From assembly GCA_017620455.1 (NCBI GenBank), contig JAFZQK010000070.1, forward strand, positions 1 through 10,473: a stretch of DNA of 10,473 bases, given 5' to 3'. Shown here in pieces: positions 1 through 7,495 of this stretch. The number at the start of each line of letters is the position of its first letter. Position 1 is the first letter of the stretch. This stretch comes from Clostridia bacterium (GTDB lineage Bacteria; Bacillota_A; Clostridia; Christensenellales; Aristaeellaceae). Under the pieces are notes generated by a model, which was not told where the DNA came from, ran no database searches, and saw nothing but the letters and a program-made list of their open reading frames with translations. The translations under genes were made by a program, and so were the position numbers.

Positions 1-1071
<1,071 letters not shown>

Positions 1072-1102
1072 TCGCGCCGCAAAGATTTTTCCGAATCCCC
1101 GA

Positions 1103-1125
1103 GGGCCGCTCCGGCGGCCCTTTTT
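1103..1125 (+). terminator. Intrinsic terminator of groEL
   Basis: There is a perfect 7-bp GC stem, GGGCCGC (1103-1109) with GCGGCCC (1114-1120), a TCCG tetraloop, and five T residues at 1121-1125. It sits 32 nt after the groEL stop codon. Confidence 0.93.
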
Positions 1126-1138
1126 CAATGGCCGGGCA

Positions 1139-1167
1139 TTGACCGAGGCGGCAGAGTCATGTATAAT
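1139..1167 (+). promoter_or_regulatory. Sigma-A promoter for the YARHG-SH3 gene
   Basis: A -35 box TTGACC (1139-1144) is followed by a 17-bp spacer and a perfect -10 box TATAAT (1162-1167). Transcription would start near 1174 and give a leader of about 59 nt. The promoter lies directly behind the groEL terminator, so this gene is an independent unit. Confidence 0.88.
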
Positions 1168-1232
1168 TTTCCTGAAAACAGCAACGCTTGGAAACGCAGT
1201 AAGTGCCGGAGTACAAAAAGGAGGTCTGTCGC

Positions 1233-2141
1233 ATGAAAAAAACCGTGGCCGTGCTGCTTTTGCTTTCTCTCCTGTTCACCTGTGCCTTCCCCGCGCTGGC
1301 GGACCAGATGTACCTGATCCCGGACAGCAACACCCGCCGCCTCACCGAGGAAGAACTCTGGGAGTGGGACCGGGAATCCCTCGGCTATATTTTCAATGAG
1401 ATCTTCGCCCGTCACGGCTATGTGTTCATTGCCGGCGGGAAGTACGATATGTGGTTCCGTTCCCAGCCCTGGTATACGCCCAACGCCAACCCCGACAATC
1501 AGAAACAGGTGTATCCCAAGCTCTCCCAGCTGGAGTGGGACAATTACGACACCATCAAAAAGGTGGCGGGCCAGATGGACGACCTGGGGGAAAAGAGACA
1601 CACCCCCGGGCGGAAATGCTACGCCGATTACACGCCTCCCCTTTCGGGGCTGATGCTGTCCGGCTTTTCCTTTGTCAATCTGAAAGCGGACCAGACCCTG
1701 CCCGTCTATTCCGCCCCCAGCTTTAACGCCTGGCGCGGGGCCAACGGCAAGGCCGCCGTCAGCACCAACGGCGCGGTATACGCCGCGGGCTGGGAAAGCG
1801 GCTGGCTGCTGGTCTTCTATGAAACCAACAACCGTTCCATCCGCGTGGGCTACGTTCATCCCTCCAGCATCACGGGCCGGGTGGACTGCAATACCATGCT
1901 GCAGTTCGATTACGACGAAAGCGCCGTACTGGGCAAAGTGACCCTCACCGACGACCCCATGCTGTCCAACACCACCATCCGCACCCTGAGCCAGGGGGAT
2001 ACCGTGAAATACCTGACCTCCATGACCAACCAGAACGGCCAGATCTGGGATTATATCGAAACCACGGCGGCGGGCAAGCCGGCCCGGGGCTTCATTCCCC
2101 ACGGCTTCCTGCAGTCCCTCGGCCCTGCCGAGGAATTCTGA
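1233..2141 (+). CDS. Secreted YARHG-domain protein with SH3-like domains
   Basis: The product has 302 residues. I start it at the ATG at 1233 and not at an in-frame ATG 30 nt upstream, because AAAGGAGG (about 1217-1224) lies at the right distance and the protein then opens with a clean Sec signal peptide: MKKT, a Leu-rich core, and likely cleavage after ALA at residue 23. Residues about 36-105 form a YARHG domain, an extracellular domain named after its Y-A-R-H-G core, here FARHG at 58-62. Conserved aromatics follow (WFRSQPWY at 75-81). Residues about 150-212 and 233-293 look like two SH3b-type barrels; the first carries PVYSAPS, WRGANGKAAVS and GWLLVFYET, ending in VGYV. Such domains are thought to bind cell wall or matrix, so an envelope or extracellular role is inferred. 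No catalytic motif is visible. It is monocistronic, ending at a terminator shared with the convergent operon. Confidence 0.87.
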   Translation: MKKTVAVLLLLSLLFTCAFPALADQMYLIPDSNTRRLTEEELWEWDRESLGYIFNEIFARHGYVFIAGGKYDMWFRSQPWYTPNANPDNQKQVYPKLSQLEWDNYDTIKKVAGQMDDLGEKRHTPGRKCYADYTPPLSGLMLSGFSFVNLKADQTLPVYSAPSFNAWRGANGKAAVSTNGAVYAAGWESGWLLVFYETNNRSIRVGYVHPSSITGRVDCNTMLQFDYDESAVLGKVTLTDDPMLSNTTIRTLSQGDTVKYLTSMTNQNGQIWDYIETTAAGKPARGFIPHGFLQSLGPAEEF

Positions 2142-2151
2142 AAACGTCAGC

Positions 2152-2185
2152 AAACAGCCTCCCGAAAATTACGGGAGGCTGTTTT
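2152..2185. terminator. Bidirectional terminator between convergent genes
   Basis: A 13-bp perfect stem (2152-2164 with 2172-2184) with a 7-nt AT-rich loop lies between two convergent stop codons at 2141 and 2198. The plus-strand 3' arm runs into TTTT. On the minus strand the arm ends in a weaker GTTTG tract, so termination is probably stronger for the plus-strand gene. Confidence 0.9.
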
Positions 2186-2197
2186 CATGTTGCCGAT

Positions 2198-3046
2198 TCA
2201 CAGCGCGTCGTATATGTCCTTCATGGCCCGGGCGTCCTCCGCCATGGTGCCGTGGCATTCGCAGATGATCCGGGGATAATAATTCCGCGCCTTCAGCAGC
2301 GGCGCCAGGTACCCGAACCGCGGGCCGTACTGCGCTTCCGCGAAGGTGCGGTGGCGCTTTTCGCCCTTTTCCGTAAACTCAATGGTGGAAAAGTGCACGT
2401 GCATGCTCCTGGCCCTTTCAAGGCCCAGGGCGCCTTCCACGGCGTCCAGCACTCTGGCGAAATCCTCCGTTTCCTTCAGGCCCCCGCCGCTCAGGGCGTG
2501 AAGGTGAGCGAAATCCACGCAGGGGATCAGCCGTTCGTCCGTCAGGCAAAAATCCAGCGTCTCCTCCAGGTTCCCGATCTGCCCGGGCCGGCCCATGGTT
2601 TCGGGGCAGAGATGGATTTCGCCCAGCCCCGCGTCCTCCAGCCGGGCGTACGCCTCCCGAATCCCCGCGCGGCAGTTCGCCAGCGCTTCCTGGCGCTCCA
2701 TTTTCATCACCGCGCCCACGTGCACCACCGCCCGGTCGCCCTCCAGGCGCTTTACCAGCCGCGCGCTCTCCAGGATATCCCGGAAGGAGTTTTCCCTCTT
2801 TTCCGGATCGGGGTTGGCCAGGTTGATAAAGTACGGCGCGTGGGCGCTCACCGTGACGCCGTATTTCCGGGCTTCCCCGGCGATCTTATCCGCCGTGTCC
2901 TCCCGAAGCTGCACGCCCCGGCCGAAGGAATACTCGTAGGCGTTCAGCCCCATGGCGTGCAGCCACGCCGGAGCCTGCCAGCTGGCTTTGTAGCCCTGAG
3001 CATAGAAGGAATCGGAATTGCCCGCGGGGCCAAATAAAATGCTCAC
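2198..3046 (-). CDS. Endonuclease IV-like TIM-barrel protein (xylose isomerase-like/AP endonuclease 2 family)
   Basis: The product has 282 residues, close to the length of endonuclease IV (Nfo), which incises DNA at abasic sites with a three-zinc centre. The metal-ligand ladder of that fold is largely readable: SAHAPY (His69), VVHVGA (His109), CPETMG (Glu149), CVDFAH (Asp178, His181), MHVHFS (His216/218), GEKRH (Glu229, His232) and CECHG (Glu263). In Nfo the pair before the last ligand is Asp-x-His; here it is Glu-x-x-His, and HPG is replaced by HVG. It is therefore a divergent member, and abasic-site cleavage is not proven. Sugar isomerase or other metal chemistry is possible. The start is GTG, overlapping the upstream TGA by 4 bp (GTGA), with a GAGG ribosome binding site about 8 nt upstream. 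It is the last gene of a three-gene operon. Confidence 0.85.
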   Translation of the reverse strand: MSILFGPAGNSDSFYAQGYKASWQAPAWLHAMGLNAYEYSFGRGVQLREDTADKIAGEARKYGVTVSAHAPYFINLANPDPEKRENSFRDILESARLVKRLEGDRAVVHVGAVMKMERQEALANCRAGIREAYARLEDAGLGEIHLCPETMGRPGQIGNLEETLDFCLTDERLIPCVDFAHLHALSGGGLKETEDFARVLDAVEGALGLERARSMHVHFSTIEFTEKGEKRHRTFAEAQYGPRFGYLAPLLKARNYYPRIICECHGTMAEDARAMKDIYDAL

Positions 3047-3774
3047 AGATTTTTCCTCACGGTGCCGTTGTTCCGGGCGTACACCCCGGTCCGGATCTCC
3101 TGGATAAACGCTTCCCAGTTGTGCAGGCCCTTTTTTCCGGCCTCCTCCGCATCCCGGACGGCCCTCTCCCGGTCGTAAGGCACGGTGATGAGGGCGATAT
3201 CCAGGGGCGTTTTTTCCTCCCCGTCCACGTCGCCCCGCAGGATGGCGTACTGGGCCATGGCCACGCCCAGGCCGTTGCCCACGCTGCCGGTGTTGAACAA
3301 GATCCCCTTGAATCCCAGCACCCGCATCCCCTGCCGGTGCACGTCGGCATAGCCCACCACGTCATAATCCGGCGCGAAATATGGGGAAAGCAGTTCGTAT
3401 TCGTCGTGCACGTAATACGGCTGAGGCATGGTGGGCCGGCCGTGGAACAGGCGCATTTTCCGCCCGGAAATGCGGCAGACGTGCTCCAGGGGGAATTCCG
3501 TCAGCATCCGCATCCGCTTTTCCCCCAGCTGCCGGTAATAGAATTCGTCCTTGGGGAACAGCTTTTTCCCGATCCCCTCGTCCCAGTTCCCCTGCAGGAT
3601 GAATTCGCACCGGCTGACCGCCCAATCGAAGGTGTCGGCGGAGGAAGGGCCCTTCCCCACCACGTCCCCCAGGCACCAGATCCTCCCGATCCCCCGGGCG
3701 CGCAGATCGGCGTCCACCGCCTCCGTGGCGGGGAGATTGCCGTGCAGATCGGCCACCAGCGCGATTTCCGTCAT
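3043..3774 (-). CDS. Calcineurin-like metallophosphoesterase, YfcE/MJ0936-like
   Basis: The product has 243 residues. The start is placed at the ATG at 3774, where it overlaps the upstream stop as ATGA and has a GGAGG 10 nt away. A longer in-frame start at 3852 would lie inside the upstream gene. The di-metal phosphoesterase motifs are in order: DLHGN (Asp9, His11), GDVVGKGP (Asp37), GNWDE (Asn63; the usual His is Trp, as in several YfcE-type proteins), FHGRP (His111), a degenerate GYADVH in place of GHTH (141-146), and NTGSVG (161-166) where the family has NPGSVG. It probably hydrolyses a phosphodiester or phosphomonoester in the cytoplasm. The substrate cannot be read from the sequence. The loss of the first His of GHTH is unusual. 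It lies between an amidotransferase-like gene and a nuclease-like gene, both translationally coupled to it. Confidence 0.88.
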   Translation of the reverse strand: MTEIALVADLHGNLPATEAVDADLRARGIGRIWCLGDVVGKGPSSADTFDWAVSRCEFILQGNWDEGIGKKLFPKDEFYYRQLGEKRMRMLTEFPLEHVCRISGRKMRLFHGRPTMPQPYYVHDEYELLSPYFAPDYDVVGYADVHRQGMRVLGFKGILFNTGSVGNGLGVAMAQYAILRGDVDGEEKTPLDIALITVPYDRERAVRDAEEAGKKGLHNWEAFIQEIRTGVYARNNGTVRKNL

Positions 3775-4472
3775 TCGTTGCACGCCTCCGTAAACGCATT
3801 GAAGATCGCCTGCTGCTCCAGGTGCTTTTCGCACATGCTTTCCGGGTGCCACTGCACCCCCAGGGCGAAGCGCTTCCCCGGCATTTCGATCCCCTCGATC
3901 AGCCCGTCCGGGGCAATGGCGCAGGGCAAAAGCCCCTGGCCCAGCGCCTTGATCCCCTGGTGATGGCGGCTGTTGACCGCCAGGGTCCCCACCCCCAGGA
4001 TGCGGTGCAGCAGCCGCCCCTCCGGGATCATCACGTCATGCGCTTTCTCCCGGGGAACGTCCTCCCGGGGATGGCACAGCGCCCCCGCATACTGCGCCGA
4101 AATGTCCTGGTACAGCGTGCCGCCCAGGGCGCAGTTCATCACCTGCAGCCCCCGGCAGACGGCCAGCACCGGCACGTCCCGGTCCAGGGCCAGGCGCAGC
4201 AGATCCATTTCCATCCAGTCCCGCTCCGGGGACACTTCGCCGCAGCAGGGCAGCTTTTCTTCCCCGTACATGCGGGGGTCGATATCCCCGCCGCCGGAGA
4301 ACAGCAGCCCGTCCACCCGGGATACGATCTCCTCCCAGGCGAACACGTCCCCCGTCAGCGGCAGCAGCACCGGCACGGCCCCCGCCCGGCTCACCGCGTC
4401 CATGTAATCCCGGTTCACGGTCACTTTGCCCTTCTCCCGGTCCCAGTCGGGCGTGATCCCGATCAAAAGCAT
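3771..4472 (-). CDS. Class I glutamine amidotransferase-like peptidase C26 (PuuD-like gamma-glutamyl hydrolase)
   Basis: The product has 233 residues. The start at 4472 is chosen because AAGGGGGAAAG lies just upstream and because the earlier in-frame ATG at 4499 falls in the promoter -10 box. The catalytic triad of the family is intact: the nucleophile elbow AVCRGLQVMN (Cys106) and GVQWHPE (His209, Glu211). Other signatures are GGGDIDPRMYGEE (60-72), GGTLYQDI and VNSRHHQ. PuuD hydrolyses gamma-glutamyl-GABA in putrescine catabolism, and relatives cleave other gamma-glutamyl amides. No other putrescine gene is visible, so the substrate is open. It is somewhat shorter than E. coli PuuD (about 254 residues). 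It is the first gene of the minus-strand operon, and its stop overlaps the next start as ATGA. Confidence 0.92.
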   Translation of the reverse strand: MLLIGITPDWDREKGKVTVNRDYMDAVSRAGAVPVLLPLTGDVFAWEEIVSRVDGLLFSGGGDIDPRMYGEEKLPCCGEVSPERDWMEMDLLRLALDRDVPVLAVCRGLQVMNCALGGTLYQDISAQYAGALCHPREDVPREKAHDVMIPEGRLLHRILGVGTLAVNSRHHQGIKALGQGLLPCAIAPDGLIEGIEMPGKRFALGVQWHPESMCEKHLEQQAIFNAFTEACNE

Positions 4473-4497
4473 TTTCTTTCCCCCTTCGGTCGTTTTC

Positions 4498-4526
4498 ATG
4501 ATAATGCGGCGGCGGGGAATTGTCAA
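4498..4526 (-). promoter_or_regulatory. Sigma-A promoter of the three-gene minus-strand operon
   Basis: Read on the minus strand, a perfect -35 box TTGACA (4526-4521) is followed by 17 bp and a -10 box TATCAT (4503-4498). Transcription would begin near 4491, leaving a leader of about 20 nt before the ATG at 4472. Confidence 0.87.
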
Positions 4527-4586
4527 GAAACCCGGCGCGCTCCGCCTCCGATGCTGTTTTTAATTTGTCCTTTCCACCCGGCCCGC

Positions 4587-4615
4587 TTGCACCCGCCTGC
4601 GGCTTTTCATATAAT
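4587..4615 (+). promoter_or_regulatory. Sigma-A promoter of the lysA-like gene
   Basis: A -35 box TTGCAC (4587-4592), a 17-bp spacer and a perfect TATAAT (4610-4615) predict a start near 4622. It fires away from the minus-strand operon promoter. About 60 bp separate the two -35 boxes, and I see no clear operator or inverted repeat there. Confidence 0.87.
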
Positions 4616-4662
4616 GGACCAGACCGCACTGCCGCAGCCGCGGCAAAAGCGCGGAAGTAAGG

Positions 4663-5910
4663 ATGGATTCGTGTATGCCGAATTTCCGTTTGCCGGACGA
4701 AGTGTTTGAGGAGGCCGCCCGCCGCTTTCCCACGCCCTTTCATCTGTATGACGAACAGGGCATCCTGGATACCGCGGAAAAGCTGAACGCGGCCTTTTCC
4801 TGGGCCCCGCATTTTCAGGAATATTTCGCCGTGAAAGCCCTGCCCAACCCGGCGGTGCTGAAACTATACCATCAGGTGCACTGCGGGCTGGACTGCTCCA
4901 GCGAATGCGAATTGCTCCTGGCCGAAATGGCGGGCTTTTCCGGGGAGGACATCATGTTCAGCGCCAACGCCATGCCCCCGGAGGAGCTGGCCCACGCGAG
5001 GCGGCTGAACGCCATTGTGAACCTGGACGACCTGAGCGATATCGAATTGCTTTCCGCCAACGGCGGCATCCCGGAAACGGTGTGCGTGCGCTATAACCCC
5101 GGCGGCAGCTTCACATTGGGCAACGCCATCATGGGCGAGCCCGGCGAATCCAAATACGGCTGGACCAAGGAGCAGATGCGCGCCGGCCTGCCCCGGCTCA
5201 GGGCCCTGGGGGCGAAGAAATTCGGCCTGCACGCTTTCCTGGCCAGCAGCACCATGGATAATTCCTACTACCCCCGCCTGGCGGGCATCCTGTTCGATCT
5301 GGGGGCGGAGCTGGAAAAGGAAACGGGGCTGGAGCTCGCCTTCATCAACCTCTCCGGCGGCATCGGCATCCCCTACCGCCCGGAGGAAACGGAAACGGAT
5401 ATCCTGCAGGTGGGCGAAGGCGTCCGGGCGGAATACGCCCGGGTGTTCGGCGATCCCGCAAAGGGCCGCGTGGGCATCAAGGCGGAATTGGGCCGCTATA
5501 TGACCGGCCCCCACGGGTGGCTGGTGACGAGGGCCGTGCACGAAAAGAAGATCTACAAGGACTATATCGGCGTGGACGCCTGCGCTTCCAACCTGATGCG
5601 CCCGGCCATGTACGGCGCGTACCACCACATCCACGTCTGCGGCAAGCGGAACGTCCCCGCGGATCACATGTACGACGTCACCGGCTGCCTGTGCGAAAAC
5701 AACGATAAATTCGCCATCGACCGGATGCTGCCGGAAATCCAAATCGGCGATCTTGTGGTGATCCACGATACCGGCGCCCACGGCTTTTCCATGGGCTATC
5801 AGTACAACGGCCGCCTCCGCAGCGCCGAGGTGCTCTATACCAAGGACGGCGATTTCAAATTGATCCGCCGGGCCGAGACTCCGGAGGATTATTTTTCCAC
5901 CCTGGTCTGA
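4663..5910 (+). CDS. lysA: Diaminopimelate decarboxylase-family PLP enzyme (LysA-like)
   Basis: The product has 415 residues, the usual length of LysA, a fold-III PLP enzyme that decarboxylates meso-diaminopimelate to L-lysine in the cytoplasm. The PLP lysine is Lys58 in YFAVKALPNP. Other landmarks are HAFLAS (190-195), the phosphate-binding loop SGGIGIPY (231-238), ELGRY (275-279) in place of EPGR, RPAMYGAYH (313-321), CENND (344-348) with the catalytic Cys in the position of the C-E-S-x-D motif, and GAHGFSMGYQYNGRLR (371-386) where LysA usually has GAYG. These changes mark a variant clade I recall from Clostridia. Its members are annotated as LysA, but the exact substrate is less certain than the fold. 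Two starts are possible: ATG 4663, with CGGAAG 5 nt upstream, or ATG 4675, with AAGGA 11 nt upstream. The gene stands alone behind its own promoter, and no clear terminator follows. Confidence 0.9.
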   Translation: MDSCMPNFRLPDEVFEEAARRFPTPFHLYDEQGILDTAEKLNAAFSWAPHFQEYFAVKALPNPAVLKLYHQVHCGLDCSSECELLLAEMAGFSGEDIMFSANAMPPEELAHARRLNAIVNLDDLSDIELLSANGGIPETVCVRYNPGGSFTLGNAIMGEPGESKYGWTKEQMRAGLPRLRALGAKKFGLHAFLASSTMDNSYYPRLAGILFDLGAELEKETGLELAFINLSGGIGIPYRPEETETDILQVGEGVRAEYARVFGDPAKGRVGIKAELGRYMTGPHGWLVTRAVHEKKIYKDYIGVDACASNLMRPAMYGAYHHIHVCGKRNVPADHMYDVTGCLCENNDKFAIDRMLPEIQIGDLVVIHDTGAHGFSMGYQYNGRLRSAEVLYTKDGDFKLIRRAETPEDYFSTLV

Positions 5911-5960
5911 CCCGCCGCCCGTCCTTCGCCGGCCTTCCCGCAGGCGGCTGACAGGCGGGG

Positions 5961-5989
5961 TTGCAAACCGCGGAAAAACCGTGTATAAT
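5961..5989 (+). promoter_or_regulatory. Sigma-A promoter of the TM1266-SBP unit
   Basis: A -35 box TTGCAA (5961-5966), a 17-bp spacer and a perfect TATAAT (5984-5989) predict a transcript start near 5996. That leaves about 180 nt of leader before the ATG at 6175. Confidence 0.88.
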
Positions 5990-5995
5990 ACGATC

Positions 5996-6154
5996 AGCGT
6001 CCGGATCGCAAGCCCAAGTGGCTTCCATAAGGGTCAGCGTCCGGCGCGGAAAACACAGTTTCCCTTGAGGGCAGGGACGCGTCCGGGCCCGAGAGCGAAA
6101 GGAGGCAGCATAAGCTGAGCAAGGACGCACGGTGCTTATCGCCGTGCGTTTTTT
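5996..6154 (+). ncRNA. Structured 5' leader, candidate riboswitch or attenuator of unassigned class
   Basis: The stretch from the predicted start to the terminator is rich in possible stems. GCGTCC occurs three times (5997-6002, 6037-6042, 6079-6084) and its complement GGACGC twice (6075-6080, 6123-6128). Pairing the first GCGTCC with the last GGACGC gives a P1-like stem enclosing the whole leader, and that stem shares four bases (6125-6128) with the 5' arm of the terminator. Inside are a perfect hairpin AAGCC/GGCTT (6010-6014 with 6020-6024), a possible stem 6037-6042 with 6075-6080 containing CCC-TTGA-GGG, and a small CAGC-ATAA-GCTG hairpin (6106-6117). This is the usual layout of an aptamer plus expression platform. 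I do not recognise the class. A free-standing small RNA ending at the terminator is the alternative. Confidence 0.55.
6125..6154 (+). terminator. Intrinsic terminator in the leader, just before the TM1266 ribosome binding site
   Basis: An 8-bp perfect stem, ACGCACGG (6125-6132) with CCGTGCGT (6142-6149), has a 9-nt loop and a run of six T residues (6149-6154). It ends only 6 nt before AAAGGAGG, so it is placed to switch off the gene behind it and not to end a preceding gene. Confidence 0.9.
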
Positions 6155-6174
6155 CCGGCAAAGGAGGAAAAACT

Positions 6175-6423
6175 ATGGCGGAGGAACGCATCGGGTTCCT
6201 GGGCATCGTGATCGAGGATCTCGCCCAGGCGCCCCGGGTGAACCAGGTGATCTCCCAGTACCAGGAGATCGTCACCGGCCGCATCGGCGTGCCGGACCAC
6301 GAGCGGGGCATGGCGGTGATCGGCCTCCTGCTCCGGGGGAGCGATACGCAGGTGGGCGCGTTCACCGGGAAGCTGGGCAACATCCCCGGCGTACAGGTGA
6401 AAAGCGCAATGACAAAACGTTAA
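6175..6423 (+). CDS. TM1266-family small protein (putative iron-only hydrogenase system regulator family)
   Basis: The product has 82 residues, preceded by a strong AAAGGAGGA ribosome binding site. It matches the pattern I know for the TM1266 family: an opening beta strand IGFLGIVIED (6-15), a helix to about 30, then GRIGVPDHERGMAVIGLLL (35-53) and GKLGNIPGVQVKS (65-77). That suggests a compact ferredoxin/ACT-like fold. The family was named for its association with [FeFe]-hydrogenase maturation genes and is called a regulator, but its ligand and mechanism are not established. No hydrogenase or maturase gene is in this window. Instead it is the first gene of a pair with a solute-binding protein starting 21 nt after its stop, and it lies directly behind the structured leader. 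It could act as a sensor for the same signal, but that is inference. Confidence 0.87.
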   Translation: MAEERIGFLGIVIEDLAQAPRVNQVISQYQEIVTGRIGVPDHERGMAVIGLLLRGSDTQVGAFTGKLGNIPGVQVKSAMTKR

Positions 6424-6444
6424 AAAGAAAGAAGGAATCGAACC

Positions 6445-7407
6445 ATGAAAAAGATCATCAAAACCATCGCCGTCCTGGCGCTGGTCCTGTCCCTGGCGAC
6501 GGTGGTGTGCACCGCCGAAACCTCCCCGGCCCGCCCCGTCCGGGTGGCCGCGCTGAAGGGCCCCACCGGCATGGCCGTGGCCCACATGATGAAGCAGAAC
6601 GAGGGCGCATACGAATTCCTCATCGAATCCCAGCCCGCCAATGTCAACGCCCTGATCATTTCCGGCCAGGCGGACATCGCCGCCGTGCCCATCAACGCCG
6701 GCGCGGTGCTCTATAACAAGACCGAGGGCGGCGTCAAGGCCCTTTCCCTCATCACCCGGGGCATGCTCTACGTGCTGGAAAAGGGCGAAAGCATCCAGTC
6801 CGTTTCCGATCTGGCGGGCAGGACCGTCGTCACCGCCGGCCAGGGCGCCACGCCGGAATACGTGATGAACTACATCCTGGAAACCAATGGGGTGGACGCG
6901 AAGATGGAATACCTCTCTGAGCACGCGGAGGTGGTGGCCCAGGCGCTGGCCGGCAACGCGGACGTGGTGCTGCTGCCCGAGCCCATGGTGACCAACCTGC
7001 TCATCAAGGGCGACGGCTACCACAAGGCCCTGGACGTGACCGAGCTGTTCGGCGACGCCGCCCGGCAAAACGGACTGGAGGACGCCCAGCTTTCCATGAG
7101 CGTGGTGATCGTGCGCCGGGAATTCCTGGAAAGCAGTCCCGAAGCCGTGGCGCAGTTCATGCAGGATCTGGAAGCCTCCATCGCCTTTGCCAATGAAAAC
7201 GTGCACGAAGCCGCCCAGGAGATCGCCGAACTGGAGATCATCCCCGCCGCGGCGGTGGCGGAAAAGGCCCTGCCCTCCTGCACGCTGGTGTTCGTTTCCG
7301 GCGCGGACATGCAGGCCCAGGCCGCGCCCTTGTACGACATCCTCTTCGCCGCCAACCCCCAGTCCGTGGGCGGCAAGGCGCCGGACGACGGGTACTATTT
7401 CAAGTAA
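6445..7407 (+). CDS. ABC transporter solute-binding protein, NMT1/SsuA-like
   Basis: The product has 320 residues, with an AAGAAGGAA ribosome binding site 7-9 nt before the ATG. It begins with a Sec signal (MKKIIK, then a hydrophobic core to about residue 21). Cleavage probably follows TA at 23-24. A Cys is present at 22, but VVC is not a canonical lipobox, so lipid anchoring is uncertain. The mature part is a type II periplasmic-binding fold: VAALKGPTGMAVAHMM (35-49), SGQADIAAVPINAGAVLYNK (73-92), the hinge-type GQGATPEYVMNYIL (132-145), and VVLLPEPMVTNLL (174-186). This group resembles binding proteins for nitrate, sulfonate, bicarbonate or thiamine precursors. The ligand cannot be told. 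No permease or ATPase follows; a strong terminator does, so the protein must use a transporter encoded elsewhere or act as a sensor. Confidence 0.9.
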   Translation: MKKIIKTIAVLALVLSLATVVCTAETSPARPVRVAALKGPTGMAVAHMMKQNEGAYEFLIESQPANVNALIISGQADIAAVPINAGAVLYNKTEGGVKALSLITRGMLYVLEKGESIQSVSDLAGRTVVTAGQGATPEYVMNYILETNGVDAKMEYLSEHAEVVAQALAGNADVVLLPEPMVTNLLIKGDGYHKALDVTELFGDAARQNGLEDAQLSMSVVIVRREFLESSPEAVAQFMQDLEASIAFANENVHEAAQEIAELEIIPAAAVAEKALPSCTLVFVSGADMQAQAAPLYDILFAANPQSVGGKAPDDGYYFK

Positions 7408-7443
7408 GCGGATCCCTTCAGGGAAAGGCTGACGCATCATTCG

Positions 7444-7495
7444 CCCGCTTCGTGATCCCGGAACTGTTTTCCGGGGCGCGAAGCGGGTTTTCTTT
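7444..7495 (+). terminator. Strong two-part terminator after the solute-binding protein gene
   Basis: An outer 9-bp stem (CCCGCTTCG 7444-7452 with CGAAGCGGG 7479-7487) and an inner 7-bp stem (CCCGGAA 7457-7463 with TTCCGGG 7469-7475) form one long hairpin, followed by TTTTCTTT (7488-7495). It closes the TM1266-SBP unit. Confidence 0.92.

Noticed and set aside
1125..2153. 342-codon minus-strand frame opposite the YARHG gene
   Set aside because: It covers the terminator and promoter of the plus strand and shows no domain. The plus strand has a signal peptide and known folds.
3775..3852. N-terminal extension of the phosphoesterase to an ATG at 3852
   Set aside because: It would overlap 26 codons of the upstream gene. 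The start at 3774 has a ribosome binding site, an ATGA overlap and a family-typical N-terminus.
5911..5960. Possible terminator after lysA
   Set aside because: CCCGCC (5911-5916) can pair with GGCGGG (5954-5959) and GCCG with CGGC inside, but the stem is loose and no T run follows. I cannot call a terminator.
6079..6128. ykkC-type (guanidine, ppGpp or PRPP) riboswitch
   Set aside because: Only short stretches (CCCGAGAG and GCATAAGC) resemble the consensus. The expected conserved 5' block and the spacing were not found by eye.
6508..6516. Lipobox in the solute-binding protein
   Set aside because: The residues before Cys22 are T-V-V, and the lipobox needs Gly, Ala or Ser at -1. Ordinary signal cleavage after the following TA is more likely, though anchoring cannot be excluded.
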